From: Candidatus Aminicenantota bacterium
Lineage (GTDB): Bacteria; Acidobacteriota; Aminicenantia; Aminicenantales; Aminicenantaceae
Assembly: GCA_020344415.1 (NCBI GenBank)
Contig: CP070825.1
Coordinates: 228,235-292,234 of the forward strand
DNA: 64,000 nucleotides
Direction: 5' to 3'
A program made the translations under genes and the position numbers. Within the stretch, counting starts at the first letter, position 1; each line of letters starts with the position of its first letter. The notes below the pieces were generated by a model, which was not told the origin of the DNA, made no database searches, and saw nothing but the letters and a program-made list of their open reading frames with translations. This document shows positions 1 through 8,448 of this stretch, one piece after another.

Positions 1-1038
1 CCATGTCTCGACATTGTTGATATTAGTAGGCTTTCCCCACAATCCTTCCTGTGCTGGAAATGGAGGTCTCTGCTGCGGGAAAGCACGCCTTCCTTCGATA
101 GAAGCCATCAGGGATGTCTCTTCTCCAGAAACAAAAGCCCCTGCTCCCCTAAAAATATGAATATCAAATCGAAATTCAGACCCAAGGACAGAGGGTCCGA
201 GAAGACCTAGTTTTCTGGCTTTTTCTAAAGCTATGGTAATATTTTTCACAGCAAGCGGATATTCCATCCGGACATAGATAAAGCCTTGCGAAGCACCTAT
301 AGCATAGGCACCGACGATCATGCCCTCTATAACACTGTGCGGATTTCCTTCTAAAAGACTTCTATCCATATAGGCTCCAGGGTCGCCTTCATCAGCATTA
401 CAGATGACATATTTCACATCAGAATTAACATCGTGACAAATTTCCCACTTCTTCCCTGTAAGGAAGCCTGCTCCTCCCCTTCCCCGTAGGCCTGATGCTT
501 TAATCTCAGCAATCACTTCCTCTGAAGTCATATCAAAAAGCACTTTTTCCAGAGCTCTATATCCATCTAAAGCAATGTAATCTTCAATATCTGTGGGGTC
601 TATAAAACCGTTATTTCCAAAAATTATGCGTTCTTGTTTTTTATAAAAAGGGACTTCTTTTTCGAGAATGATTCTTTTCTCTGTTTTAGGTTCAATATAG
701 AGAAGCCTGTCTATGATTTTCTTATTCTTGATTGTCTCAGAAATGACTTCTTTTATATCATCAACCTGAATCCTTTGATAGAAAACTCCCTCAGGTTGTA
801 TGACAACAATCGGACCTCTTTCACAAAAGCCGTGGCATCCTGTGGTCCTGACATCTACTGAGTCCTCGAGGTTTTGTCTCTTCACTTCCTCCACAAAAGC
901 TTGAGCCACTTTTAAACATCCATAAGCATGGCAGCCTGTCCCTCCGCAGATTGTGACACAGGTTTTCTGTTCTTTTCGGGTTTCTAAAATCTCAGCTCTA
1001 ATTTCATCCAGCTTAGTGATATCCGTATCATCAATCAT
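1..1038 (-). CDS. NuoF-like flavoprotein subunit of NADH dehydrogenase/hydrogenase (partial, 3' end outside window)
   Basis: The reading frame is open from an ATG at 1038 to the window edge (about 346 residues seen). The N-terminal ~110 residues form a thioredoxin-like [2Fe-2S] domain with Cys spaced as C-x4-C and C-x3-C (ICGGTGC and TTGCHGFC). The NuoF 51-kDa domain follows, with the FMN/NADH-site signature GLRGRGGAGF and the stretch CNADEGDPGAYMDR. An extra N-terminal ferredoxin-like domain on NuoF is typical of HydB/HndC subunits of NAD(P)-linked or electron-bifurcating [FeFe] hydrogenases, not of respiratory complex I. The start overlaps the stop of the upstream NuoE-like gene (ATGA), which points to translational coupling. 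The hydrogenase catalytic subunit would lie beyond the left edge, so hydrogenase is an inference; an NAD-dependent formate dehydrogenase partner is possible. Confidence 0.9.
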   Translation of the reverse strand, partial: MIDDTDITKLDEIRAEILETRKEQKTCVTICGGTGCHAYGCLKVAQAFVEEVKRQNLEDSVDVRTTGCHGFCERGPIVVIQPEGVFYQRIQVDDIKEVISETIKNKKIIDRLLYIEPKTEKRIILEKEVPFYKKQERIIFGNNGFIDPTDIEDYIALDGYRALEKVLFDMTSEEVIAEIKASGLRGRGGAGFLTGKKWEICHDVNSDVKYVICNADEGDPGAYMDRSLLEGNPHSVIEGMIVGAYAIGASQGFIYVRMEYPLAVKNITIALEKARKLGLLGPSVLGSEFRFDIHIFRGAGAFVSGEETSLMASIEGRRAFPQQRPPFPAQEGLWGKPTNINNVETW

Positions 1039-1496
1039 TCAGGATTGTCCTTTTTTTCTTTTTTGATTTTTTCAATGACCTTATCGACTTCTCTGGTTTT
1101 CATCTGGCCGTGATACTCATCATCAGCAATAATAATAGGTCCCAAAGCACAAGCGCCGACGCAATTCACTGTCTCTAAGGTGAACATTTTGTCTTCAGTT
1201 GTTTCACCCGCTTTTATATCTAGTTTTCTCTCAAATTCATCTAAAATAGCCGGGGCTCCCCTCACATGGCATGCTGTTCCCATGCATATAGTGATCAGAT
1301 GTTTACCCCGAGGCTCGAGGGTAAAGGCTTTATAAAAAGTCAAGACTCCGAAGATTTCGCTTTCGGAAATTTTTAAATACCTGGAAATTTGAGAAATCAT
1401 ATCAGCAGGAATATAGCCATGTTTTGCCTGAATTTTATGAAGGACATGGATAAGTTCCTTCCGGTCTTTATCAAATGCTCTAAAGATCTTTTCCAT
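1035..1496 (-). CDS. NuoE-like [2Fe-2S] subunit (HydC/HndA type)
   Basis: A 153-residue protein with an N-terminal helical segment (IQAKHGYIPADMI) and a thioredoxin-fold [2Fe-2S] domain. The four ligands are visible as C-x4-C (ICMGTAC) and C-x3-C (NCVGAC). Length is normal for NuoE/HydC. It ends in a 4-base overlap with the NuoF-like gene, and a purine-rich site (AGAGGAA) precedes the ATG. In the family this subunit passes electrons between NADH/FMN in NuoF and the catalytic subunit. The alanine dehydrogenase-like gene ends 18 bases upstream on the same strand, so the three genes probably form one transcript. Confidence 0.92.
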   Translation of the reverse strand: MEKIFRAFDKDRKELIHVLHKIQAKHGYIPADMISQISRYLKISESEIFGVLTFYKAFTLEPRGKHLITICMGTACHVRGAPAILDEFERKLDIKAGETTEDKMFTLETVNCVGACALGPIIIADDEYHGQMKTREVDKVIEKIKKEKKDNPE

Positions 1497-1514
1497 TTCG
1501 AAATTCCTCTTCTA

Positions 1515-2627
1515 TCAAGAGCTAAACAACTCTTTATATGGAAAATCAAATCTCTCTGCAATAGTCTTTTTCACAATATTTCCATTGTAAACGTAAACAC
1601 CTCTTGCCAAAGAATCGTCCTGTTTCAAAGCCTCTTCAATCCCGGCTTCTCCAATTGAGATAAGGTAAGGTGTAACTGAATTGGATAACACTTTAGTCGA
1701 AGTGCGGCTTACAGAAGATGTTATATTAGGAACACAATAATGGATAACTCCCTCCTCAACATATGTCGGTTGCTCAAGAGTCGTCAATCGGCTGGTCTCA
1801 ATGCATCCTCCCTGGTCAATAGCCAGATCAATGATTAGGGAGCCCTTCTTCATTGATTTGACCATGTCTTTTGTGATCATTACTGGTGCTCTTTCTCCGG
1901 GAAGAAGGACTGCTCCGATAAGGATATCAGCAACTTTTGTCATCCGGGCGAGATTGTATTTGCTAGCAATAAGGGTTATTAATCTCCCCGATGTCATCTC
2001 TTCCAGTTCCCTGAGCCTATCCATATAGCGCCCTAACGCAATGGTGTGTGCGCCTGCTCCAAGCAGGGCTTTTATAGCGCTTCTTGCCAGAACACCGCTG
2101 CCGATTATAACGGCAGTTGCTGGAGGAACGCTTGCCACTCCCCCCATAATAACACCTCTACCACCTTGGCTGGTTTGAAGATACTGGCCTGATATGGCAA
2201 GGCACATCTGGCCGGCTATCTCACTTAAGCTCTCAATAAAGGGAAGGACATTATTATCTTGTTGTATGATTTCATAGCCGATAACATTCACACCCTTTTT
2301 GAGAAGGCACGCCACAAGACTTTTTGGGGCAACGGCAAGATGGTGAAATCCGAATAAAATCTGGTTTTTTTTGACCAGCTTGCATTCTTCCTCGTTCAGA
2401 GGAGAAATATTGAGCACAATATCCGACCGGCCAAAAACTTCATCTTTAGTGAAAACAATATTTGCTCCTTGAGAAGTGTATTCTTCATTAGTGTACCCTG
2501 CTTTCAAACCTGCACCAGCTTGCACATAGATAGTATGGCCATTCTCCACCAACAAGGAAACACTGCTCGGAGTTAAGCCTGTTCTGTTCTCAATCTTGCC
2601 GCTTTCGTTGATAACACCGATATTCAT
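1515..2627 (-). CDS. alanine dehydrogenase family protein (atypical active site)
   Basis: About 370 residues from the ATG at 2627, chosen over upstream starts because GAGGTG lies 5 bases ahead and the length fits the family. It has the AlaDH/transhydrogenase N-terminal fold, a Rossmann NAD site (VIIGSGVLARSAIKALLGAGA), the GGV-x-SVPPA loop and the conserved DQGG near residue 270. Alanine dehydrogenase interconverts alanine and pyruvate plus ammonia with NAD. Arg15 and the His near 95-96 are kept. The strand that normally carries the catalytic Lys (VKVKEP in the family) reads DIVLNISPL here (about residues 69-77), so that Lys is absent. It may act on another substrate or be a diverged dehydrogenase. 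Upstream of the NuoE/NuoF-like genes, it could supply NADH to them (inference). Confidence 0.82.
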   Translation of the reverse strand: MNIGVINESGKIENRTGLTPSSVSLLVENGHTIYVQAGAGLKAGYTNEEYTSQGANIVFTKDEVFGRSDIVLNISPLNEEECKLVKKNQILFGFHHLAVAPKSLVACLLKKGVNVIGYEIIQQDNNVLPFIESLSEIAGQMCLAISGQYLQTSQGGRGVIMGGVASVPPATAVIIGSGVLARSAIKALLGAGAHTIALGRYMDRLRELEEMTSGRLITLIASKYNLARMTKVADILIGAVLLPGERAPVMITKDMVKSMKKGSLIIDLAIDQGGCIETSRLTTLEQPTYVEEGVIHYCVPNITSSVSRTSTKVLSNSVTPYLISIGEAGIEEALKQDDSLARGVYVYNGNIVKKTIAERFDFPYKELFSS

Positions 2628-2751
2628 AAGCACCTCTGTCTCTAAAAAGGCATCTATGATAACAAATAAATTCTCCAAGGACAATAAATGATAAAAAAAA
2701 ATATAAAAACACTAAAAGAAAGTAAGCATAAAGCCCAAAACTGCCGAAGAT

Positions 2752-2780
2752 AGGGCCGCATTTCAACATTTGACACATTT
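2752..2780. repeat. dispersed AACATTTGACA motif, copy 1
   Basis: This segment in the 290-base gap between the alanine dehydrogenase-like gene and the antiporter matches 37126-37153: both run from a GGG-rich end through TTTCAACATTTGACA or TCTCAACATTTGACA. The similarity is seen by eye over about 28 bases with a few mismatches. It may be one end of a REP-like element. No transposase is near. No other gene is supported in the gap. Confidence 0.4.
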
Positions 2781-2917
2781 CTATTTTCATTTCTTCTATT
2801 TCTATTTTGGCCAAGAATGATCAAAAGAGAAAAATAGAACCATCCCCTTTATTCAGACGAGAATATAGCGCTACGCGAACGATCCTTATGTTCAACCGTA
2901 AATTTTGCGGGAAGAGA

Positions 2918-3901
2918 TCAGGTGAAAAGTATAAGTGTTAGAGTCAAATAAATGAGATAGAGGCCAAGCAAGATGAGCCCTTTTATTTTTCCCACACGAC
3001 AACCAATCCTCATTGCCACAAGCATAGTTGCCACTATCAAGATCATAAAAGGAAAGGTAAAGTTCATGATCTTCAATTCAACTGTTATAGGATTTGCTAT
3101 GGAAGCAACACCAATAATCCAGAGAACATTGAGGACATCTGCTCCGATTATATTCCCAACCGCGATCTGTCCTTCCCCTTTGAGAGCTGCGGCGATACAC
3201 GTGCTGATCTCAGGAAGAGATGTTCCGATCGCAACTACAGTTGCGGCAATAACAATGTCAGAAATAGAAAAATACCGTGCTATATTCTTAGCAGCTTCAA
3301 CTATGATGAAGCTAGAAATAATGACACCTGCAAGCCCAATTATGAATAATAAGACCGGTCGTTTTAACTGGCGTCTTCTCTCAGGGGAAAAATCGTCTTT
3401 TTTTTCGGTTGAACTTCTATTGTTATGCCTGTTTTCTCCAAACCTTAAGTCCTTTCTTTTAATAATTACAATATAATAGATGCATAGAATCAAAACTAAG
3501 ACTGCCCCTTCTAAACGGCCGATCGTTCCGTTTCTTGCTAGAAAGTAAGCTAAAAAATCGATTGCCAGGAGAAATATGCCTACTATCTTGAGTATCCGGC
3601 AGTTGATCATTATCACAGCAGGTGCAAGGATCGCTGCTAGGGCAAGGGCAATCCCGTCATCGCAGATAACAGAGCCGACAGCATTACCCAAAGCAATCTC
3701 AGGTTTGCCCATGATTGAGGCAATAACTGAAACACAGAATTCCGGAGCCGTGGTGGCCATGCCAACAATTAATATGCCTACCAACATCTTTGAAAGCTTC
3801 AGAACTCTGGCTATTCCCGAAGCTCCATCAACAAATAAATCCGCACTTTTGTACAATATGGCGAAAGAAACAATAAATGCGGCAAAATAAAGATAGATCA
3901 T
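2918..3901 (-). CDS. calcium/sodium antiporter family (CaCA, YrbG-like)
   Basis: A 327-residue polytopic membrane protein with two inverted halves, as in the CaCA cation exchangers. The alpha-repeat signatures are visible: the first reads GMATTAPEF then GNAVGSVICDD (about residues 45-80), the second VVAIGTSLPE then GNIIGADVLN (about 215-260). The acidic residues in these repeats bind the cation. About ten transmembrane segments surround a charged cytoplasmic loop near residues 150-170. Family members exchange Ca2+ (or other cations) for Na+ or H+ across the inner membrane. It lies 9 bases downstream of the amidohydrolase gene and could be co-transcribed. The transported ion cannot be read from sequence. 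Confidence 0.88.
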   Translation of the reverse strand: MIYLYFAAFIVSFAILYKSADLFVDGASGIARVLKLSKMLVGILIVGMATTAPEFCVSVIASIMGKPEIALGNAVGSVICDDGIALALAAILAPAVIMINCRILKIVGIFLLAIDFLAYFLARNGTIGRLEGAVLVLILCIYYIVIIKRKDLRFGENRHNNRSSTEKKDDFSPERRRQLKRPVLLFIIGLAGVIISSFIIVEAAKNIARYFSISDIVIAATVVAIGTSLPEISTCIAAALKGEGQIAVGNIIGADVLNVLWIIGVASIANPITVELKIMNFTFPFMILIVATMLVAMRIGCRVGKIKGLILLGLYLIYLTLTLILFT

Positions 3902-3910
3902 TTATTCAGG

Positions 3911-5587
3911 CTATTTCTTGTGGATGACGTCTCCGTTAAAAATGGTCATCCTGACCTCGGTTTCTTTGATTTCTTCTGGCGGTATCTCGAAAAGATTCTT
4001 ACTGAGGACAATCAGATCAGCCAGTTTCCCCTTTTCAATCGAGCCCTTAAATTCTTCGGCAAACTCTGCATAAGCACCGTTCAGAGTATACCCTTTGATG
4101 GCTTCTTCCAAAGAAATCTTCTGTTCGGGAAACCATCCTTCTGGATTTTTGCCATCCACAGTCTTTCGAGTCACAGCCGCGTAGATTCCAGTTAAAGGGT
4201 TTAAAGGAGCAACATACCAATCCGAACCGCAGGCAAGCACAACCCCTTTTTCAAGAAAAGATTTAAAAGCGTATGTGGTCTCACATCTCTTTCTACCTAT
4301 TTTTTTCTCTGCCCATCGCCCGTCATCTATAGCGTGATAAGGTTGAACAGAGGCAATGATGCTGAGCTTTCGAAACCTTTCAAAGTCTTCTGGGATAAGA
4401 TGCTGCGCATGTTCAATTCGCCATCGCCTGTCTCTCTCTCCGCCTTCTTCGATAACCCGCTCAAAAATATCAAGAAGGAGATGATTGGCCCTATCCCCTA
4501 TGGCATGGATTGCGACCTGAAGGCCAGCTTTGTCAGCCTCCCGGATTCTCTTCTCCATACTGCCCTCGGGAAACATGTGAGAATGGAGAAGCCCCTTTTT
4601 TTTGGGGTCATCTTGATAAGGCTCAAAAAAATAGGCTGTCGATGACCCCAGCGATCCATCAACAAATCCTTTTAATCCTCCGATTTTTAAAAGATGGTTA
4701 CCGAAGGGAGTCTTAAGCTTAAGGCGGGAATAAAGCTCAACTTCAGATATCTGGATATAGACATAAAGCCGAGCCGTGAGTGTGTCAGCTTCCAAAAGCT
4801 CCTGATACACCTCAAAGCTGGAAGCATATGCCATATCATGCACTGAAGTCACCCCAAACTCAGTCGCATGTTTCAAAGCAACTTCTGCTGCCCTGGCTTT
4901 TTCCTTTAAAGAAGGCTCGGGAATATGCTCTGTGACAAGATCCATGGCTCCATCTTTTAAAATCCCCGTGGGTTCCTTTGTTTCAGGATCTTTGAGAATT
5001 TCTCCGCCATCAGGAGAAGGGGTATCTTTTGTAATCCCTGCAATCTTCAAAGCCAAGCTGTTGGCGAGCGCCATATGACCATCATGGCGGTTGATAAAAA
5101 CGGGATTGTGAGGCGTGACCGCATCGATCCACTCTCTTGTTGGCAACTCTGGCGGATCGAATTTCTGGTGGTCCCAGTTGCCATCGAGAATCCATTCTCC
5201 CTCTTCAAGCTCTTGACTTTCAGCTCTGATTCTTTCCACAAACTCTTCGCGATTTTTCGCATCATACAATTGGATTCTCATGAGAGAAAAACCCCCTTCC
5301 AGGAAATGAGTATGAGAATCTATAAAGCCTGGAAGGACTAGATCTCCCCCTAAATCTATGACTTGAGTGTGGCTGCCTACCATCTTTCGTATCTCTTCTG
5401 TCGATCCAACCTGGGAAATCTTTTCCCCCTCGATCGCCACTGCTTCTGCCCAAGGTTGGTCGGGATTAACAGTCCAGATCGCACCATTGAGCAGAACAAG
5501 ATCAGCAGCATCTTTTCTAGAGCTTGAGACACAGGAAAATACAAAAGAAAAAATCAAGAATAAAAAAAATAAATGCAATACTTTCAT
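3911..5587 (-). CDS. lipoprotein amidohydrolase (YtcJ-like, Amidohydro_3)
   Basis: About 558 residues. The start at 5587 is preferred because GGAGG sits 5 bases ahead; an in-frame TTG lies four codons upstream. A signal peptide ends in a lipobox (FSFVFSC), so this should be a lipoprotein. The amidohydrolase TIM barrel shows the metal-binding DSHTHFLEGG, later HAIGDRAN and EHAQHL, and the Asp in CGSDWYV. The C-terminal beta-sandwich closes with KGKLADLIVLSKN. This family hydrolyses N-acyl or cyclic amide bonds; the substrate is unknown. Export by lipidation suggests it acts on imported or cell-envelope compounds. The antiporter gene follows after 9 bases. Confidence 0.9.
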   Translation of the reverse strand: MKVLHLFFLFLIFSFVFSCVSSSRKDAADLVLLNGAIWTVNPDQPWAEAVAIEGEKISQVGSTEEIRKMVGSHTQVIDLGGDLVLPGFIDSHTHFLEGGFSLMRIQLYDAKNREEFVERIRAESQELEEGEWILDGNWDHQKFDPPELPTREWIDAVTPHNPVFINRHDGHMALANSLALKIAGITKDTPSPDGGEILKDPETKEPTGILKDGAMDLVTEHIPEPSLKEKARAAEVALKHATEFGVTSVHDMAYASSFEVYQELLEADTLTARLYVYIQISEVELYSRLKLKTPFGNHLLKIGGLKGFVDGSLGSSTAYFFEPYQDDPKKKGLLHSHMFPEGSMEKRIREADKAGLQVAIHAIGDRANHLLLDIFERVIEEGGERDRRWRIEHAQHLIPEDFERFRKLSIIASVQPYHAIDDGRWAEKKIGRKRCETTYAFKSFLEKGVVLACGSDWYVAPLNPLTGIYAAVTRKTVDGKNPEGWFPEQKISLEEAIKGYTLNGAYAEFAEEFKGSIEKGKLADLIVLSKNLFEIPPEEIKETEVRMTIFNGDVIHKK

Positions 5588-5667
5588 CTCTTCCTCCAAT
5601 CATGAAGCAACTTTGGTCTGAGAAGAGATAAATCTCCTCTCTCGATTCAGATTATACAACGTTATAT

Positions 5668-6456
5668 TCACTTTTGACTCAAGAGGATTATTTTCTCATA
5701 ATCTTTGGGAATAATCATCTTGCCCTTGTAATTCTTTCTTATTTCATTTTCTATTTCTGAAAGTGAAAATTCCAATTCTCCAAAGAAATGACAAGGAATG
5801 AGGCATTTGACACCACTTCTCTGGGAATGAGAACCCAGCTCAAGGGAATGCGTATGCATCTCATGAAGGGAAGGATACATCTTAAAAAAACGAGAGGGTG
5901 CGCTACAGTCATGAACGAGGTAATCTTTTTCCTCTGCATCTCTGAAAAGAAGAGTGTCGGGAGGCGTATCCCCGGAGTAAATCAACTCCTTCTTTTCACC
6001 CTCAAAGCGAAAATGATAGGCCAGTGATGAAGAACTATGAGGGATTTTCAAGGATGTACATCGTATGGACTCAGTCAATTGAAAATCCTGCCCTGGACCA
6101 AGAGGGATAAAATCAACTCTTGTCTTTATCTTTTCATCCCGCAAATGAAATAAATCCAGTAAATTCCGACAAAAATCAACACTCTCAGCTGAACCGTATA
6201 GACTAATGAGGCCTTCGTCCAGCATCAGGCTGTGAACAAAAGACGGCAAACCATAGACATGGTCAGGATGAATATGGGTAACCAGGATTGTTTTGATCTT
6301 TAGAGGACTGAGATTTAATTTTTTTATCTTTTGGATAGCGCTTCCAGGGCAATCAATTAACAATAATGTCTCATTATGATTTATAAGAAACGAAGTGTTA
6401 TCCCTCTCTTTGGTTGCTACTGAGCCCCCCGTTCCTAAAAAACAAAGCTCAATCAT
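5668..6456 (-). CDS. MBL-fold metallohydrolase (RNase Z-like)
   Basis: About 262 residues from the internal ATG at 6456 (MIELCFLGTGG); an upstream ATG at 6486 adds ten residues but has no ribosome site. The metallo-beta-lactamase signature HIHPDHVYGLPS (HxHxDH) is present, with a later Asp in YSGDTPPD and His in PCHFFGE that complete a binuclear zinc site. The layout is close to RNase Z/ElaC and PqsE/CpdA-like phosphodiesterases, but it lacks the long arm of RNase Z. The substrate may be a phosphodiester or a thioester; a firm name is not supported. Confidence 0.85.
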   Translation of the reverse strand: MIELCFLGTGGSVATKERDNTSFLINHNETLLLIDCPGSAIQKIKKLNLSPLKIKTILVTHIHPDHVYGLPSFVHSLMLDEGLISLYGSAESVDFCRNLLDLFHLRDEKIKTRVDFIPLGPGQDFQLTESIRCTSLKIPHSSSSLAYHFRFEGEKKELIYSGDTPPDTLLFRDAEEKDYLVHDCSAPSRFFKMYPSLHEMHTHSLELGSHSQRSGVKCLIPCHFFGELEFSLSEIENEIRKNYKGKMIIPKDYEKIILLSQK

Positions 6457-6521
6457 TTTCTTCAAAATTTGTAAGTTAAGACCCATTTATAAAAAAAAAC
6501 ACCAATAAAATCAATGGTCAA

Positions 6522-6628
6522 TGGGGTCAGGCTTTCATAAGTTTAACAATTTGCTGATTAAATGGAATTTGATTTTTTACTTCTTTATAAAATATAAAAG
6601 TTATGAAAGTTATGAAAGCCTGACCCCA
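6522..6628. repeat. REP/MITE-like element with 19-bp perfect inverted ends
   Basis: The outer arms 6522-6540 and 6610-6628 are perfect reverse complements, each carrying the core TGGGGTCAGG / CCTGACCCCA. The 69-base interior is AT-rich and non-coding. Elements with the same ends are at 18490-18662, 48356-48490 and 63028-63135. Confidence 0.8.
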
Positions 6629-6670
6629 ATGCTCTTGACAGCAACAATCCACATTATATAAAAAGGAACC

Positions 6671-7750
6671 ATGAGTGAAGATAGGATTCAAGTCTCTGCT
6701 CCAGGCAGGATATGTCTCTTCGGTGAGCACCAGGATTACTTTGGTTTATCCATAATCGCTGCAGCAATAAACCTAAGAATCACTGTAAGCGGAAGAGAAA
6801 GAAAGGATAACCTCATAAAAATCAGCCTCCCGGATATTGGTGAGAAGGAAGAATTTTCGCTTGAAAACGAGCTGGTTTACAAAAAAGAAAGGGATTATCT
6901 CAGAAGTGGCATCAATATCCTCCGCAGACAGGGGGTTCAATTCCACTCAGGTTGGGATTGCCTCGTACAAGGGACAATCCCAATAAACTCAGGATCTGCC
7001 AGCTCTTCAGCTCTCGTTGTCGCCTGGCTCAAATTCCTGCTTGAGTCAGTCAAAGATAGAAGAGCCGATTTTCCGGAAGAAATTGCAGAGATCGGATTTT
7101 TAGCCGAAGTCGCAGAGTTTGAAGAACCCGGAGGGAAGATGGATCACTTCTCATCCGCACTGGGTGGTGTTACCTCTATTGACTTCAGTGAGAATATGAG
7201 AGTTAAAAGGCTCAAGAATCACCTCAAAGAATTTGTGCTGGCCGATTCTCTTCAGAAAAAGGACACGACCGGAATGCTCGGCTTCATAAAAAATCACGTC
7301 CTTAAAGGTGCGGACAGCCTCAGGCAAAAGATAGAAGGCTTCAGTCTAAAAAGCCCTCTTAACCAAGAGATACTGGATGAAATTGAAAATCTTCCCCTGG
7401 AATCAAAAAGGCTTTTAAGAGGAACTCTTCTAACTCGAGATTTGACTGCCGAGGGAATCACGCTTTTTGAACAAGACGTCTTTAACCATGTCCGGTTCGG
7501 CAAACTCCTAACCAAACAATACGAGGTTCTCAGAGATAATCATCATATAACCACTCCGAAAATCGAACAGATGATAGAGGAATCACTTAAAGCCGGAGCT
7601 TTGGGAGCAAAAATAAACGGCTCTGGAGGAGGGGGATGCATATTCGCCTATGTTCCAGAGAAAGCCGAAAATGTATCCGAAGCTTTAGAGAGATTAGGAG
7701 CAAAAGCCTATATTATCCGAGTTGATGAAGGAGTGAGAAGGGAAAAATGA
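6671..7750 (+). CDS. GHMP kinase, galactokinase family
   Basis: A 359-residue small-molecule kinase. Motif 1 reads GRICLFGEHQDYFG (galactokinases have GRVNLIGEHTDY), motif 2 is the nucleotide loop INSGSASSSALV (about residues 100-115), the Asp in GGKMDHFSSALGG is the likely catalytic base, and motif 3 is GSGGGGCIFAYV near the C terminus. Family enzymes phosphorylate C1 of galactose or related sugars, or mevalonate-type substrates. AAGGA precedes the ATG. No Leloir partner (galT, galE) is adjacent; efp follows after 13 bases. The call is galactokinase-like; the sugar is uncertain. Confidence 0.85.
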   Translation: MSEDRIQVSAPGRICLFGEHQDYFGLSIIAAAINLRITVSGRERKDNLIKISLPDIGEKEEFSLENELVYKKERDYLRSGINILRRQGVQFHSGWDCLVQGTIPINSGSASSSALVVAWLKFLLESVKDRRADFPEEIAEIGFLAEVAEFEEPGGKMDHFSSALGGVTSIDFSENMRVKRLKNHLKEFVLADSLQKKDTTGMLGFIKNHVLKGADSLRQKIEGFSLKSPLNQEILDEIENLPLESKRLLRGTLLTRDLTAEGITLFEQDVFNHVRFGKLLTKQYEVLRDNHHITTPKIEQMIEESLKAGALGAKINGSGGGGCIFAYVPEKAENVSEALERLGAKAYIIRVDEGVRREK

Positions 7751-7763
7751 CAGAGGAGGAAAC

Positions 7764-8333
7764 ATGATAAATGCCACTCAGATAAGAAAAGGAATGGTCA
7801 TTAAAGTCGAAGGAGAGCTCTATAAAGTGCTCGAAGCCACTCATGTCACTCCTGGCAAGGGTCAGGCTTTGATGCAGACAAAACTTCGTAATCTCAAGGA
7901 TCAGACCCTGCTGGATTACAGATTCCGCTCAAAAGATCGCGTAGAACAGGCCTACTTTGAAAAGGTGGAGATGGAATTTCTCTACGAGAGCGGAAACGAA
8001 CACATCTTTATGAACCTTGAGAACTACGAGCAGATCAAACTTTCTTCAGGAATAATAGGCGATAGCGTCAACTACCTCATACCCAATGCTGTCTTCTCTA
8101 TAGAAATGCACGAGGGACGGCCAGTAGGAATAGAGCCGCCCTTGACAATAAATTTAAAAGTGGTTAAGACAGAACCCTTCCTCAAAGGCGCCACTCAATC
8201 AGCCAGCAGCAAGCCTGCTGTTCTCGAAACTGGAATAGCCATAAATGTTCCTCAATTCATAAAAGAAGGAGACGTTATTCGCATCGACACGAGAGAAGAT
8301 AAATACCTAGAGAGAGTAAAAAGCGAAGGGTAA
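7764..8333 (+). CDS. efp: translation elongation factor P
   Basis: A 189-residue, full-length EF-P with three beta-barrel domains. It begins MINATQIRKGMVIKVEG and carries the domain I loop TPGKGQA with a Lys at the tip, the residue that is beta-lysylated in EpmA-type organisms. The C-terminal end IRIDTREDKYLERV is the EF-P signature. It relieves ribosome stalling at proline runs. A strong site (GAGGAGG) precedes the ATG. No modification enzyme gene lies in the window. Confidence 0.97.
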   Translation: MINATQIRKGMVIKVEGELYKVLEATHVTPGKGQALMQTKLRNLKDQTLLDYRFRSKDRVEQAYFEKVEMEFLYESGNEHIFMNLENYEQIKLSSGIIGDSVNYLIPNAVFSIEMHEGRPVGIEPPLTINLKVVKTEPFLKGATQSASSKPAVLETGIAINVPQFIKEGDVIRIDTREDKYLERVKSEG

Positions 8334-8384
8334 TGGACTTGATAAGTAATAAAAAGAGAAAGGCTACTTTTTTTGATAATAGGA

Positions 8385-8445
8385 GAGATTGCGCAGCCTG
8401 TTGCGAGCGCAGCGTGGCAATCTTCTTTATTCCTCGCAATGACAA
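8385..8445. repeat. 61-nt dispersed repeat, copy 1
   Basis: The first 38 bases are identical to 53367-53404, and the rest of the 61 bases match with three or so differences, ending CTCGCAATGACAA in both. A partial, rearranged relative lies at about 46762-46802. It is followed directly by a 27-base palindrome of another family. Confidence 0.85.
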
Positions 8446-8448
8446 AAA

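Noticed and set aside
2590..2814. 74-codon ORF upstream of the alanine dehydrogenase-like gene
   Set aside because: It overlaps the accepted start and has no family signature; the AlaDH start at 2627 has a good ribosome site.
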